64,000 bases of DNA from Streptomyces microflavus (lineage in GTDB: Bacteria; Actinomycetota; Actinomycetes; Streptomycetales; Streptomycetaceae), in the NCBI RefSeq assembly GCF_014650075.1, contig NZ_BMUG01000001.1:138710-202709 (forward strand), given 5' to 3'. The position numbers and the translations under genes were made by a program. How positions within the stretch are numbered: position 1 is the stretch's first letter; each line of letters starts with the position of its first letter. Positions 17,293-27,121 of this stretch are shown here, piece after piece. The notes beneath the pieces were generated by a model. It searched no databases. It was given only the letters and a program-made list of their open reading frames with translations, and had not been told where the DNA came from.

Positions 17293-18039
17293 ATGACAAG
17301 TGAACGTCCGGAAATGCGTGCCTCCGATGCTGAGCGTGAGCGGATCGCCGAGTTGCTGAGGGAGGCCGTGGCCGAGGGCCGGCTGGAGATGGACGAGTTC
17401 GAGCAGCGCCTCGAAACGGCCTACACGGCCCGTACGCACGGGGAGTTGGAACCGCTCGTCCAGGACCTTCCGGCGCCCGGCACGGCAGTGGCCCCGGTGG
17501 GTTCCTCCGCGCCCGCCCCGCTGCGGGGTTCCGCCGCGAACTGGCCCGCCCGGATCGGCTCCACGGCCACCTCCAAGGGCGGGTTCGCCCTCTGGGGCGG
17601 CTTCAACCGGAAGGGCCGCTGGACGGTGGGCCGGAAGTTCACCGCGTTCGCGATGTGGGGCGGCGGGGAGATCGACCTGCGCGAGGCGGACTTCGAGGAC
17701 CGCGAGGTCGTCATCCGCTGCATCGCGATCATGGGCGGCATCCATGTGACGGCCCCGCCGGAGCTGAACGTGGACGTCCGGGGCGTCGGCATCATGGGCG
17801 GTTTCGGCGAAGGCCCGAACGAGGACGGCGAGACCGTGCCGGAGGCCCCGCGCGTGCGGATCACGGGCCTCGCCCTGATGGGCGGCGTCGGCGTGGAGCG
17901 CAAGCGGACGAAGGCGGAGCGCCGCCGCCTGAAGGAGGCGGAGGAGGCCGCGGAGATCGAGCGGGCGGTCCGCGCGCGGCAGCGGCTGGAGGGCCCGGAC
18001 ACGGGACCGGGGGGCGGCGGCCGCAAGGAGCTGGGCTGA
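17293..18039 (+). CDS. DUF1707 and LiaF-like C-terminal domain protein
   Basis: A 248-residue protein. Residues 6-60 form the DUF1707 domain (MRASDAERERIAELLREAVAEGRLEMDEFEQRLETAY), thought to be a small binding domain. Residues 90-215 contain repeated IMGGI / IMGGF / LMGGV beta-strand elements characteristic of LiaF/DUF2154 cell-wall-stress proteins. The C-terminus is a charged, coiled-coil-like helix (RKRTKAERRRLKEAEEAAEIERAVRARQ in outline). There are no membrane helices, so it is probably cytoplasmic. Role unknown; cell-envelope stress is a family-level guess. Confidence 0.8.
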   Translation: MTSERPEMRASDAERERIAELLREAVAEGRLEMDEFEQRLETAYTARTHGELEPLVQDLPAPGTAVAPVGSSAPAPLRGSAANWPARIGSTATSKGGFALWGGFNRKGRWTVGRKFTAFAMWGGGEIDLREADFEDREVVIRCIAIMGGIHVTAPPELNVDVRGVGIMGGFGEGPNEDGETVPEAPRVRITGLALMGGVGVERKRTKAERRRLKEAEEAAEIERAVRARQRLEGPDTGPGGGGRKELG

Positions 18040-18089
18040 GAGCCCTGCCCCGGCGCCACCGCACGGCGCCTACGTCACCGCACGGCTCC

Positions 18090-19331
18090 TCACAGCTCGT
18101 CGGACTTCGGTGTGCGGGCCCGCTCCACGGACGTCAGGTCCACCCGCTCGCCGAGCGCCCGGTACCCGGCGTCGTTGAAGTGCAGGTGGTCGCCGGAGTC
18201 GTACGCCGCCCGGACCCGGTTCGGCGCGTAGGGGTCACGTACCGCCTCGTCGAAGTCGACGTACGCGTCGAAGACGGTGCCCGACCGGATCTGCTCGTTG
18301 ACCGCGAGGCGTACGGCGTTGCGCTCGGGCGTCCAGGTGGGGAAGCCCTCGAACGGGGTCAGGGTCGCGCCGACGACCGTCAGTCCGCGGGCCCGCGCCT
18401 GGTCGGCGAGGGTGCGCAGGCCGGCCACGATGCGTCCGGCGTCGGGCTCCTGCGGGGGCTGCTGCACATCGTTGATGCCTAGGGCCACGATCACGGTGCG
18501 GGCTCCGGCGACCGAGAGCGCGTCCCGCTCGAACCGGGCGGTGCCGGCCTCGCCCGCCGAGCCCCGGGTGAGGAGCCGGTTGCCCGCGATGCCCGCGTTG
18601 GCGACCCCGTACCGGCCGCCGAGGCGGTCCGCGAGGACGTCCGTCCAGCGGGTGTTGGCGTCGTCGGTGGAGCCGCTGCCCGCGGTGAGCGAGTCCCCGA
18701 TGACGACGACGGTGCCGGGTACGGCCTCGTTGCGGACGTCCACGGCGGTCAGGTAGCGCCACTTGGTGGTGGACCAGGTGGCGCGGCCGTCGGCCAGGTA
18801 GGACGTCTGGTGGGTGTTCGGGTGGTAGGTGACGGGGCCGCCCGCGCGCGGGGTGCGGAAGGCGACCTGGAGGTCGGAGTCGGGCGCGACCGGCACGACG
18901 ACCGGGTCGCTGACGACGCGTGCGCCGGCCGCGACGGTGACGGAGGTGGCGCCGTCGAAGGTCACCGGCCGGGTGTTGACCGTGGCCCGGTCGACGAGGA
19001 GCGGGACGGTCCCGTAGAGGTTGGAGAGCGTGATCCGGGCGGCGTCCCCGCCGACGCTGGTGTGCACGGTGTTACGGATGGTGCTGCCGGGAAGGCCGTT
19101 GCCGGTGCCCGGCTCCGCGCCGACGGGTGCGGTGGTCCAGGTGGCGACCCAGTTCCCGCCGGTGTGGGCGGGGGCGACGGGGTTGCGGGCCGCCGCGTGC
19201 GTCTCGGCCGGCGGCAGCGGGGCCGCCCTGGGGCCGGTGAACAGCGTCGTGCCGAGCACGGCGGCGACGGCGAGTAGGGCGGTGCCCGCCAGTAGGGCGA
19301 TGAGCAGGGCGTACCCCTGGCGCCTGGGCAT
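18090..19331 (-). CDS. Secreted SGNH/GDSL-family hydrolase
   Basis: A 413-residue protein with an N-terminal signal/anchor helix (residues 7-30). A beta-rich region (58-190) precedes the SGNH hydrolase. The nucleophile Ser214 is in VVIGDSLTAGSG, block III is AGIAGN, block IV GIND (ALGINDVQQ) and the catalytic pair is in DHLHFNDAGY. AAGGAG precedes ATG 19331. Family members are esterases or lipases acting on acylated carbohydrates or lipids; several Streptomyces relatives are cell-wall associated. Substrate not deducible. Confidence 0.9.
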   Translation of the reverse strand: MPRRQGYALLIALLAGTALLAVAAVLGTTLFTGPRAAPLPPAETHAAARNPVAPAHTGGNWVATWTTAPVGAEPGTGNGLPGSTIRNTVHTSVGGDAARITLSNLYGTVPLLVDRATVNTRPVTFDGATSVTVAAGARVVSDPVVVPVAPDSDLQVAFRTPRAGGPVTYHPNTHQTSYLADGRATWSTTKWRYLTAVDVRNEAVPGTVVVIGDSLTAGSGSTDDANTRWTDVLADRLGGRYGVANAGIAGNRLLTRGSAGEAGTARFERDALSVAGARTVIVALGINDVQQPPQEPDAGRIVAGLRTLADQARARGLTVVGATLTPFEGFPTWTPERNAVRLAVNEQIRSGTVFDAYVDFDEAVRDPYAPNRVRAAYDSGDHLHFNDAGYRALGERVDLTSVERARTPKSDEL

Positions 19332-19428
19332 GTGCGGTGGTTCTCCTTGTGATGATCGTGCTGGTCCCATGATGCGGCAGGCCGCGGGGAACTCGACGTG
19401 CGGCCCGGGAGTAGGGGAAGTAGGGACA

Positions 19429-20991
19429 ATGCGTACGTCGCGGGGGCGAGGGGCCCGCGGACGGCTGGCTCGGGTGGATCGGCTGGAACGGGTGGAGCGG
19501 GTGGAGCGGATGGAACGGACCGGTTCCGGAGAGCAGGACGCGGTGCAGCAGCCAGGGGATGAGCCGGACTCCGGGGGAACCGGGTCCGGAACGCGGACCG
19601 ACGCCCGTAAGGAGCTCGGACCGGGGATGGCGGGCGGCACCGGGCCCGGGGCCGGGAAGGGTGCCGGTGCCGGGAAGGGTGCCGGTTCTGAGAAGGAGTC
19701 CAGGTCGTCCGGTCCTGGCCCGCTGGCCTCGTTCGCGTACACCGCCGCCGACGAGGAGAAGCAGCGCGGCGTTCGGCGCATGAAGCTCACGGCGACCGGC
19801 CTCCTTCTGCTCGTCGCACTGGTCTATGTCCTGGCCACCTGGGCTGAGCACTCAGGTGTGAAGGGCTGGCCGGGCTACGTTGCGGCGGCTGCCGAGGCGG
19901 GGATGGTGGGCGCTCTGGCGGACTGGTTCGCCGTCACGGCGCTCTTCCGGCGCCCGCTCGGCCTGCCCATCCCCCACACCGCCATCATCCCCACCAAGAA
20001 GGATCAGCTGGGACAGTCACTCGGTTCCTTCGTAGGCGAAAACTTTCTCTCCGGAGACGTCATTCGTGACCGAATTCACGCTCTGGGGGTCGGCCGCAGG
20101 GTCGGTGCGTGGCTTTCGGAGCCGGCCCACGCCGACCGGGTCACCGCCGAGTTGGCGACGGCGCTGCGCGGCGCGCTGACCGTGCTGCGGGACTCCGACG
20201 TCCAGGCGGTCGTCGGCGAGGCCATCACCCGGCGGGCGAACGCGGCGGAGGTCGGCCCCGGGCTCGGCAAGATGCTGGAGCGGGTCGTGGAGGACGGCGG
20301 CCACCGCAAGGTCGTCGACCTCGTGTGCGTACGGGCGCACGACTGGCTGGTGGAGCACGGCGACTCGGTGATGGACGCGGTGCAGGGCGGGGCGCCGGGC
20401 TGGACGCCGCGCTTCGTGGACAAGCGGGTGGGCGAGCGGGTCTACAAGGAACTGCTGCGGTTCGTCACGGAGATGCGGGACATGCCGGGCCACCCGGCGC
20501 GCGGCTCCATCGACACCTTCCTCACCGACTTCGCGGCCGACCTGCAGAGCGACTCCGACACCCGGGCCCGGGTGGAGCGGCTGAAGTCGGAGATCCTGGG
20601 CCGCGGTGAGGTGCAGGACGTCATCGCGTCGGCCTGGTCCTCCGTCCGTACGATGATCCTCGCGGCGGCCGAGGACGAGCGCAGCGAACTCCGGCTGCGG
20701 GCCCGCGCGTCGCTGATGTCGCTGGGCGCGAAGCTGGCGAGCGACGAGCGCCTCCAGGGCAAGCTGGACGGCTGGCTGGAGGACGCGGCGGTGTACGTGG
20801 TCACGACGTACCGGGCCGAGATCACCTCGCTGATCAGCGAGACGGTGGCGAGCTGGGACGCGGACCAGACGTCGAAGAAGATCGAGGCGCACATCGGCCG
20901 TGACCTGCAGTTCATCCGCATCAACGGCACGGTGGTGGGCGCGCTGGCGGGCCTGGCGATCCATACGGTGTCACGGGCGCTGGGGGGCTGA
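19429..20991 (+). CDS. DUF445 family membrane protein
   Basis: About 520 residues from ATG 19429 (GGGGAAG upstream); ATG 19510 is an alternative. The first ~110 residues are low-complexity, with VERVERMER and GAGKGAGAGKGAG repeats. Then comes the DUF445 domain: a membrane helix (TGLLLLVALVYVLATW), the GWPGYVAAAAEAGMVGALADWFAVTALFRRPLGLPIPHTAIIP signature in outline, KDQLGQSLGSFVGENFLS, a long helical region and a C-terminal GALAGLAIHTVSR anchor. It is the YjiN-like family of unknown function, inner-membrane anchored at both ends. Confidence 0.88.
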   Translation: MRTSRGRGARGRLARVDRLERVERVERMERTGSGEQDAVQQPGDEPDSGGTGSGTRTDARKELGPGMAGGTGPGAGKGAGAGKGAGSEKESRSSGPGPLASFAYTAADEEKQRGVRRMKLTATGLLLLVALVYVLATWAEHSGVKGWPGYVAAAAEAGMVGALADWFAVTALFRRPLGLPIPHTAIIPTKKDQLGQSLGSFVGENFLSGDVIRDRIHALGVGRRVGAWLSEPAHADRVTAELATALRGALTVLRDSDVQAVVGEAITRRANAAEVGPGLGKMLERVVEDGGHRKVVDLVCVRAHDWLVEHGDSVMDAVQGGAPGWTPRFVDKRVGERVYKELLRFVTEMRDMPGHPARGSIDTFLTDFAADLQSDSDTRARVERLKSEILGRGEVQDVIASAWSSVRTMILAAAEDERSELRLRARASLMSLGAKLASDERLQGKLDGWLEDAAVYVVTTYRAEITSLISETVASWDADQTSKKIEAHIGRDLQFIRINGTVVGALAGLAIHTVSRALGG

Positions 20992-21015
20992 GGCACTCTG
21001 CGGAATCTGTGGGTT

Positions 21016-21055
21016 CCGGGTGCGTACCCGTCCTGTCGTACGGATACGCACCCGG
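21016..21055 (+). terminator. Terminator downstream of DUF445 gene
   Basis: An 11-bp perfect stem (CCGGGTGCGTA at 21016-21026 with 21045-21055) and an 18-nt loop, 25 bp past the stop. It also marks the downstream end of the opposing C-nucleoside operon. Confidence 0.8.
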
Positions 21056-21122
21056 CTTACACAGGGGAGTTGCCCGGTAGTACGGGGCCGGGGCGGCGGG
21101 TGTTCAACGCGCCGCCCCTCCG

Positions 21123-22064
21123 TCATGAACCGGTGCCCAGGTGACGGGCGTAGGCGGCGGCCAGTCTGCCCCCGGTCTCGGCGGTGGAGATGAGGACGGC
21201 CATGTTGGCCTGGGCCGTCCGGCCTCCGGTCGCCCGGTCGACGGCACGCATCAGGTACTTGGTGAGTCCCTGCCCGCTGACCCCGTCCTGTTCCGCCTGG
21301 GCGAGCGCCTCGGTGATCGCCTGCTCCGCCTCGGCGGAGTTCACCGCGTCCTCGGGGCGCGGGGGTGTGGTGATGACCACCGAGCCGGGGTGGCCGGCCG
21401 CCCAGTGGGTGGCGACGATCCGGGCCAGCAGGTCGTCGTCGTCCACGCGGTGCGGGGAGCGCACCCCGCTGGAGGCGCAGTAGAAGGCCGGGAAGTCGTC
21501 GGAGCCGGTGGAGATCACCGGGACGCACTGGGTCTCCAGGTACTCCATGGTCAGCTTCAGGTCGAGGATCATCTTGGCGCCCGCGCAGACGACCGCCACC
21601 TTGGACCGTGTCAGCTGGATCAGGTCCGAGGAGACGTCCATCGTGGTCTGCGCACCACGGTGGACCCCGCCGAGGCCGGCCGAGGCGAAGAACGGGATCC
21701 CGGCGAGCTCGGCCGCGACCAGGGAGGAGGCGACGGTGGTGGCGCCCAACCCTCCCCGGGCCAGGACGACCGGCAGGTCACGGCTGGAGACCTTCGGGAT
21801 GCCCGGCTCGGAGGCGAAGCGTTCGATGTCGCTGTCGGTCATGCCGACCCTTATCGCACCGCCGTCCAGGCAGATCGTGGCCGGAACGGCGCCGCCCTTG
21901 CGCACGGCGGCCTCCACCTTGTGGGCGGTCTCCGCGTTGTCCGGGTAGGCCAGACCGTGCGTGATGACGTTGGATTCCAGCGCGACGACCGGGCGGCCCT
22001 CGTGCAGGGCCTCGCGGACCTCTTCGGTGTGGACGACCGGGATCGGGGATGCTGCGGGGCTCAT
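21123..22064 (-). CDS. minB: Pseudouridine-5'-phosphate glycosidase homologue (IndA/MinB-like)
   Basis: A 313-residue YeiN/PsuG-family enzyme. Recognisable segments are [16 protein letters not shown] at residues 28-43, [17 protein letters not shown], the Lys-containing [22 protein letters not shown], and [15 protein letters not shown] ([17 protein letters not shown]). PsuG makes or breaks a C-C glycosidic bond between uracil C5 and ribose 5-phosphate. In indigoidine and minimycin clusters the homologue (IndA; MinB as I recall) is the proposed C-glycoside synthase joining ribose 5-phosphate to the glutamine-derived ring. Its start overlaps the tautomerase stop by 4 bp (ATGA). The next genes upstream match that pathway, so C-nucleoside synthesis is favoured over pseudouridine salvage; no PsuK kinase is present. 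Confidence 0.88.
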   Translation of the reverse strand: MSPAASPIPVVHTEEVREALHEGRPVVALESNVITHGLAYPDNAETAHKVEAAVRKGGAVPATICLDGGAIRVGMTDSDIERFASEPGIPKVSSRDLPVVLARGGLGATTVASSLVAAELAGIPFFASAGLGGVHRGAQTTMDVSSDLIQLTRSKVAVVCAGAKMILDLKLTMEYLETQCVPVISTGSDDFPAFYCASSGVRSPHRVDDDDLLARIVATHWAAGHPGSVVITTPPRPEDAVNSAEAEQAITEALAQAEQDGVSGQGLTKYLMRAVDRATGGRTAQANMAVLISTAETGGRLAAAYARHLGTGS

Positions 22065-22315
22065 CGATTTCCTTCGGTGGTGGTGGACGGGGTGTATCCG
22101 GGCCGCTTCCACAGCAGGTGCGGGCGCGCCTCTATCTGCGGCCGGTAGACCTTCTCGGTCCACTCGGACGGATCGACAGGTTCCACGGCTATGGACACGG
22201 CGTCCGGCCCGGTGCCGAAGACCCGGGTGACGGCTTCGGTCAGGGCTTCGACCAGGTCGGCCTTCTCGGCCTCGGTGAACGTGCGGGTGAAGTGCTGGAT
22301 GTGGACGTGTGGCAC
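22061..22315 (-). CDS. Small tautomerase (4-oxalocrotonate tautomerase-like)
   Basis: An 84-residue protein. After Met removal the N-terminal residue is Pro (PHVHIQHF), the catalytic base of the tautomerase superfamily. The beta-alpha-beta pattern follows, with [21 protein letters not shown] near the C-terminal half, resembling 4-OT/DmpI-type subunits (about 60-80 residues). It sits 42 bp after the synthetase gene and overlaps the PsuG-like gene (ATGA), so it is part of the operon. I do not recall a tautomerase among the five genes described for minimycin. It could interconvert imide and enol forms of the glutarimide or oxazine intermediate. Family call good, role speculative. Confidence 0.8.
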   Translation of the reverse strand: MPHVHIQHFTRTFTEAEKADLVEALTEAVTRVFGTGPDAVSIAVEPVDPSEWTEKVYRPQIEARPHLLWKRPGYTPSTTTEGNR

Positions 22316-22357
22316 GTGGCTGGTTCCTCTCGTTCTGGGTCTGGCTCTGGTTCCGGG

Positions 22358-25300
22358 CTACAGGAAGGCGTCCAGGCCGCGTATGCGGGCGGTCAGTTCC
22401 CCGACACCGTTCTCCTTCAGCACGTCGTAGTGGTCGCCCGCCAGGCAGATCACCCGTGGTGGTTCTGCCGAGTAGCCGGAGCTGTTCTCCAGGAAGGAGT
22501 AGTCGTCACCCCGCGCCTTGAATATCGTCACCGGGGCTTCGATACGGCGCTCGCGCAGTTCGCGGAAGGTGTACTCGAACTCGTAGGTCGCTGCGACCAC
22601 CTTGGTGATGCGGCGGATGGTCCCCTCATCGAGCGCGGGCATCCGCCGGTGCACGAAGGCCACGAAGGAGTCCTCGTCGGCGGTCTCGCGGAGGCAGGCG
22701 TCCACTGCGGGCCCGTGGACGGTCCCCGCGAACACGGAGTGGAGGATGGTGACGTAGACCGGGTTGGCGAACGACGCCTCGCGGCCCCACCGTCGGCCGT
22801 CCTCCGTCCGGACGTGTGGGTTCCCCGGGCAGATCAGCAGCAGGTTCTCCACCTTCTCGCCCGCCTGCTCCAGTTGCCAGGCGGCTTCGAAAGCGACCCG
22901 GGCGCCGAAGGAGTAGCCCCAGAGCGTGTACGGCCCCGTGGGCTGGGTCCGGCGGATCTCGGCGATGTCCGCCTCCGCCATCCGCCGGATCGTGGCGTGG
23001 GGTGACTCGCCGGCGTTGACGCCGTACGCCTGGACCCCGGTCACCGAGAGCTCACCGCCGAAGCCCAGCGCCAGCGCGCGCAGGTTCATGGGGTAGCCGC
23101 CGAGGCCGGGCCAGGCGAAGACCTGGGTGTCCGGGCCTTCGGCGTTGAGCCGCACCATTCGGGAGGCTGCCCCAGGGGCACCGCCGTCGATGCACGCCGC
23201 CAGGTCGGCCAGCATCGGTGTGTCGAAGACCGTCTGCAGCGGGAGCCGCGTCCCGAACCTCCGGTTCACCCGGTTCACCAGCGCCACGGAGTGCAGGGAG
23301 TTGCCGCCCGAGGAGAAGAACTCGTCCTGGGTGGAGACCTCTTCGTAGCCCAGCAGCCGGCCCCACTCCGCGGCCAGCCACCGCTCGGTCGGGGTCTCCG
23401 GCTCGACGCGGGCGGCGGTGTTACCGCTGGTGGCCACCTCGGGCAGCAGGGCGGTGGCCCTGAGGTCGGTCTTGCCGTTGGCGGTGACCGGCAGCCGGTC
23501 CACGACGACCACGCGCGCGGGGACCATGTAGTCGGGGAGGAACTGGGCGGCGTCGTCGCGGATCATCTCCGCCGGCCCCTTGGTGTGCACGGCGTCCTCG
23601 TTCATGCCCTCGTGCTCGGCCTGCTCCGCCGAGATGGGACCGCCCACGAAGAAGTACGAGGCCGGGGCGGCGGGTACGCCTGCGCGGGTCAGCAGATCGT
23701 CCAGGCGCAGCGAGGCCGGCAGCGGGTGGCCGGACCGCGAGGAGTACCCCGATGACATGAGCCCGATGCCCGGAACGCGCTGGAGGCGGTGCAGCAGGGT
23801 CCCGAGGACGATGTAGTGCCGCCAGGCATCAATCGCCCGGGACACGGCGCTCACGCCGAAGGAGGACCGGTCGAACACGCCCTGGTTGATCGCGATGACG
23901 TGGCGCCGGTCCACCACCTGTTCCCCGAGCGGTTCCAACGAGCCTTCCCGGTACCGGTACAGCCCGCCGGGCAGCCCGTCGACCCGGTCACCGTGCGCCT
24001 GGACGAACAGCTCCACCTCCTCCGGGCGGGTCCCGCCCTGGCGGGGGGCCACTGCGAAGGTGCCGAGGTAGTGGTCCTCCTCCGCCACGTCGAGCCGTGA
24101 CTTCGCGGCGGGGGTGAAGCCGTCCGGGCGTACCTCCAGGCCGAGGCGGGGCAGTACCTCTTCCAGTACGCCGAGCATGTGCCCGGCCTCGAACTCCAGC
24201 ACCTCGACGATGTTGTTCTTGTAGACCGGCTCGATCGCCCGCCGCTTCCCGAGGAAGTGGAGCTTCAGACCTGGGGCGTGGCCCGCGTGGGGGTGGTCGC
24301 CGACGCGGACCAGGGTGTGGTCGGCCGGGTGGTGGTAGTAGATGCCGGAGAGCCCGGCGACGCCGTCGATCTCCAGGTAGAGCTGGGTGGCGTAGAGGGC
24401 TCCCGGTGAGGCGTAGGCGTACTTCGGCAGCAGCCTGTCGGGGCTGCGGTGCGGCCCCAACCACGCCAGTAACCATCCGAGTTCCCCGGTCGTGAGCGCG
24501 GTGACCTCGCGTGGGGGCGCGGCCTGGACCGGGCGCGGGGCGAGCAGTGCGCGCAGACCTTCCGCGGTCGCCCGTCCGCCCTCGTAGAACCGGTAGGACT
24601 TGCGTGCGAAAGCTGCCTGCCGCTGCTCCGCCGACGCCCCCGGGCCCGGGAGGCGGACGACCAGTCGACCGGTGAGCTCGGCCGGCTCCCGCAGCCCGGG
24701 GTTGGCGAGCTGCGCCTTGACCTGGAGTTTGGAGGACTTCGACTGGTGGTGCCCGGCGTCGGTGCGGCCCTGGTCCATCACCGCCGCCGTACGCTCGTTG
24801 AGTTCGACCGCGGCGACGAGGACCTGTGAGCCGGTTCTGGGGTTGTCGGTGACCACTGCGGCGGCCTTGCGCACCCAGGTGTGCTCCTCGACGCGCGAGG
24901 CGACCTCTTCCAGCTCGACCCGGTAGCCGCGCAGTTTGACCTGGTTGTCGGTGCGGCCCTCGTACTGGATCGTGCCGTCGGCGTTCCACCGTGCCAGGTC
25001 GCCGGTCCGGTACAGGCGCCGGGTGGGATCGGACGGCGGGACGATGAAGCGCTCCCGCGTCACCTCGGGCCGCCCGATGTAGCCGCGGGCCACCTGGACC
25101 CCGCCGATGAACAGCTCCCCGCTCCGTCCGACGGGCACAGGGCGGAGGTCCTGGTCCAGGATGTGGCAGGTCACGTCGTCCGCCGGTCTGCCGATGGGGA
25201 GCAGGTGGGGGCTCGCGTCGCCGAGGGCGTCCGGGTCTATTCGGAGGGAGGTCGCGTTGATGGTGGCCTCGGTCGGGCCGTAGAGGTTGACCAGTGAGAT

Positions 25301-26191
25301 GCCCGGCAGGGTGCGGAACAGGTCCTGGGCGAGGGCGCGGGTCAGCGCCTCACCGCCCGAGAAGATCCGTGTGAGTGTGGAGCAGGTGTCGAGTTCACCG
25401 CTGTCGACGAGGGCCCGCAGCAGTGTGGGCACCCCCTGGAGGGCGCTGACGCCGTGCTCGCGGATCATGGCGATGATGCTCAGGGGATCACGGAACGATC
25501 CTGGCGGGCTCATGACAATTCGAGCGCCGGCCGCGCAGGCGAGGACCTCCCACTGCGCCGCGTCGAAGCTGATCGGCGTCTTCTGCAGGACGGACACCTC
25601 CGGGCCGAGGTATCCGCAGCGCTCCAGCCACCGTAACTGCGCGACGATGCTGCGGTGTTCGATCATCACGCCCTTGGGGCTGCCCGTGCTGCCCGAGGTG
25701 TGGATGACGTACGCCAGGTGGTGCTCCTGTGCCTCGGGCAGCGGATGGCCGCCGCCCGGGGCCGTGGCCTCCTCGACGGTGACCACCACGGTCCCCTCGG
25801 GAACCAGGCCCCGGAGGCGGTCGCGCAGGTGGGACTGGGTGAGGACCACCTGGACACCCGCGTCGGCGGCCATGTAACGCAGCCGCGAATCCGGATAGTC
25901 GGGCGAGAGCGGGAGATAGGCGGCGCCGGCCGCGAGGATGCCCCACACGCTCGTCACCAGGTCGGCGGAGGGCTCCACGAGGAGCCCGACACAGGTGTCG
26001 GGCGAGACCCCGATGCCGACCAGGTGGGAGCCCACCCGTTCGGCGGCGGCGTTGAGCTCTCCGAAGCTGAGGCGCCCTTCGGCCGAGACCACAGCGACGT
26101 CGTCGCGCCGCTCACGCGCCTGGCGGCGCAGCAGGCCCGGCAGCGACGCGTGCCGCTGGAGTATTTCGGGTGCCGACGTTCTTGTGCTCAT
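22358..26191 (-). CDS. minA: Single-module NRPS, A(Ox)-T-TE, indigoidine synthetase type
   Basis: A 1277-residue synthetase, the length of BpsA/IndC (about 1280). Adenylation domain: A3 [11 protein letters not shown] (164-174), A5 [10 protein letters not shown]7 [10 protein letters not shown]8 [19 protein letters not shown]. An SagB/ThcOx-like flavin oxidase domain (about 500-865; [38 protein letters not shown]) is inserted between A8 and A10 ([10 protein letters not shown], Lys907). A carrier domain with Ser965 in GGNSL follows, then a thioesterase with Ser1094 in GYSFG. Pocket residues aligned by eye to PheA read D-A-W-Q-F-G-L-I-N-K, the glutamine code I recall for indigoidine synthetases. 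Such enzymes cyclise and oxidise L-Gln. Start 26191 has GGGGGAT upstream. Confidence 0.93.
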   Translation of the reverse strand: MSTRTSAPEILQRHASLPGLLRRQARERRDDVAVVSAEGRLSFGELNAAAERVGSHLVGIGVSPDTCVGLLVEPSADLVTSVWGILAAGAAYLPLSPDYPDSRLRYMAADAGVQVVLTQSHLRDRLRGLVPEGTVVVTVEEATAPGGGHPLPEAQEHHLAYVIHTSGSTGSPKGVMIEHRSIVAQLRWLERCGYLGPEVSVLQKTPISFDAAQWEVLACAAGARIVMSPPGSFRDPLSIIAMIREHGVSALQGVPTLLRALVDSGELDTCSTLTRIFSGGEALTRALAQDLFRTLPGISLVNLYGPTEATINATSLRIDPDALGDASPHLLPIGRPADDVTCHILDQDLRPVPVGRSGELFIGGVQVARGYIGRPEVTRERFIVPPSDPTRRLYRTGDLARWNADGTIQYEGRTDNQVKLRGYRVELEEVASRVEEHTWVRKAAAVVTDNPRTGSQVLVAAVELNERTAAVMDQGRTDAGHHQSKSSKLQVKAQLANPGLREPAELTGRLVVRLPGPGASAEQRQAAFARKSYRFYEGGRATAEGLRALLAPRPVQAAPPREVTALTTGELGWLLAWLGPHRSPDRLLPKYAYASPGALYATQLYLEIDGVAGLSGIYYHHPADHTLVRVGDHPHAGHAPGLKLHFLGKRRAIEPVYKNNIVEVLEFEAGHMLGVLEEVLPRLGLEVRPDGFTPAAKSRLDVAEEDHYLGTFAVAPRQGGTRPEEVELFVQAHGDRVDGLPGGLYRYREGSLEPLGEQVVDRRHVIAINQGVFDRSSFGVSAVSRAIDAWRHYIVLGTLLHRLQRVPGIGLMSSGYSSRSGHPLPASLRLDDLLTRAGVPAAPASYFFVGGPISAEQAEHEGMNEDAVHTKGPAEMIRDDAAQFLPDYMVPARVVVVDRLPVTANGKTDLRATALLPEVATSGNTAARVEPETPTERWLAAEWGRLLGYEEVSTQDEFFSSGGNSLHSVALVNRVNRRFGTRLPLQTVFDTPMLADLAACIDGGAPGAASRMVRLNAEGPDTQVFAWPGLGGYPMNLRALALGFGGELSVTGVQAYGVNAGESPHATIRRMAEADIAEIRRTQPTGPYTLWGYSFGARVAFEAAWQLEQAGEKVENLLLICPGNPHVRTEDGRRWGREASFANPVYVTILHSVFAGTVHGPAVDACLRETADEDSFVAFVHRRMPALDEGTIRRITKVVAATYEFEYTFRELRERRIEAPVTIFKARGDDYSFLENSSGYSAEPPRVICLAGDHYDVLKENGVGELTARIRGLDAFL

Positions 26192-26302
26192 TTCTGAAGA
26201 TCCCCCGGGAAGTGTGATCTGCGATGGTTCCGGCCGCGTCGGCCGGGTGTGCCGGTGCCGGCTGGTGCTGATCGTGCGAGGCGAACTCATGGGCTGGGAC
26301 AT

Positions 26303-26332
26303 GCCCTGCCGCCGGCCGTGCGGCGGCAGGGC
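26303..26332 (-). terminator. Hairpin between HAD phosphatase and synthetase genes
   Basis: A perfect 11-bp stem (26303-26313 with 26322-26332) and an 8-nt loop inside the 267-bp gap that splits the operon. There is no T-run on either strand. It may attenuate read-through from the protection genes into the synthetase gene or stabilise the mRNA. The rest of the gap shows no gene and may hold a separate minA promoter. Confidence 0.6.
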
Positions 26333-26458
26333 GCGGTCCGTTGCGCCGGGACAGGGCAGGCCGGATCGTCGGGCCGGAGGCACTGATGCCCCCGGCCCGG
26401 AGATGGAAGTGGGCACCGGACGCGCGCGGTTCAGCGGCGCCGGTCATCCGCGCGCGGT

Positions 26459-27121
26459 CTATGCGGCGTTGAGGATCTGCTCGACGGCGGCGGGGAAGGT
26501 CTGCACGGTCCAGGTGGGCTTCGCCGCCGCCAGCTGGGCGGGCGGGTGGATGCCGTAGGTGACGGCCACGCTCCGCATACCGGCGTTGTGTGCCATGTAG
26601 ATGTCGTGCGTGGTGTCACCGACCATGATGGCGCGGTCGGCGGGATGGCCGAGCTCGGCGGCGATGAGCAGGCCCGTCTCCGCAGCGGGCTTCGGCTCCG
26701 TCACGGCGTCCGCGCCGACGACCATGGCGAAGTGGCCACGGATCCCCGCCGCAGTCAGCAGCACCTCGGCACTCGCCGTGTGCTTGCTGGTGGCGATCGC
26801 GAGGACCAGGCCCGCGTCGCACAGCTCGGCCAGGCCGTCGGCCACTCCGGGGTACAGCAGGGACTGCGCCCGCGGCACGATCTGCTCGCGGTACAGCCGC
26901 TGGTAGCGCGGTACGGCCGCCTCGACCGTGGCAGCGGGGGCGGAGGCCCCGATGAGCTGGGCGAACGCCTTTTCCAGCGGCAGCCCGATGGTGCCCCGGA
27001 TCTCCTCGCGGGAGATGCCGGGGACACCCAGTGAGGTGAGGGTCTCGGCGAAGGTCTCGACGATGGCGTTCGGGGTGTCGACCAGGGTTCCGTCGAGGTC
27101 GAGCAGGATCGGGCGCGTCAC
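26459..27121 (-). CDS. minC: HAD-superfamily phosphatase (IndB/MinC-like)
   Basis: A 220-residue Gph-type HAD hydrolase from GTG 27121. The nucleophile and acid/base aspartates are Asp8 and Asp10 in LLDLDGTLVDTPN; motif II is ATSK, motif III Lys in EPKPA, and motif IV VGDTTHDIYMA. The cap domain is of C1 type. In indigoidine/minimycin clusters a phosphatase (IndB; phosphatase domain of MinC as I recall) removes the 5'-phosphate of the C-nucleotide. It overlaps the exporter gene by 4 bp (GTGA). MinC was described with an additional domain, whereas this protein is phosphatase only. Confidence 0.85.
   Translation of the reverse strand: MTRPILLDLDGTLVDTPNAIVETFAETLTSLGVPGISREEIRGTIGLPLEKAFAQLIGASAPAATVEAAVPRYQRLYREQIVPRAQSLLYPGVADGLAELCDAGLVLAIATSKHTASAEVLLTAAGIRGHFAMVVGADAVTEPKPAAETGLLIAAELGHPADRAIMVGDTTHDIYMAHNAGMRSVAVTYGIHPPAQLAAAKPTWTVQTFPAAVEQILNAA

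Noticed and set aside
21123..22064. Reading the PsuG-like gene as plain pseudouridine salvage
   Set aside because: No PsuK-type kinase or nucleoside transporter is beside it, and it is coupled to an indigoidine-type synthetase operon.
22358..26191. Considering the NRPS as a fragment of a larger assembly line
   Set aside because: No condensation domain is present or expected; A(Ox)-T-TE with a terminal thioesterase is complete for indigoidine-type chemistry.
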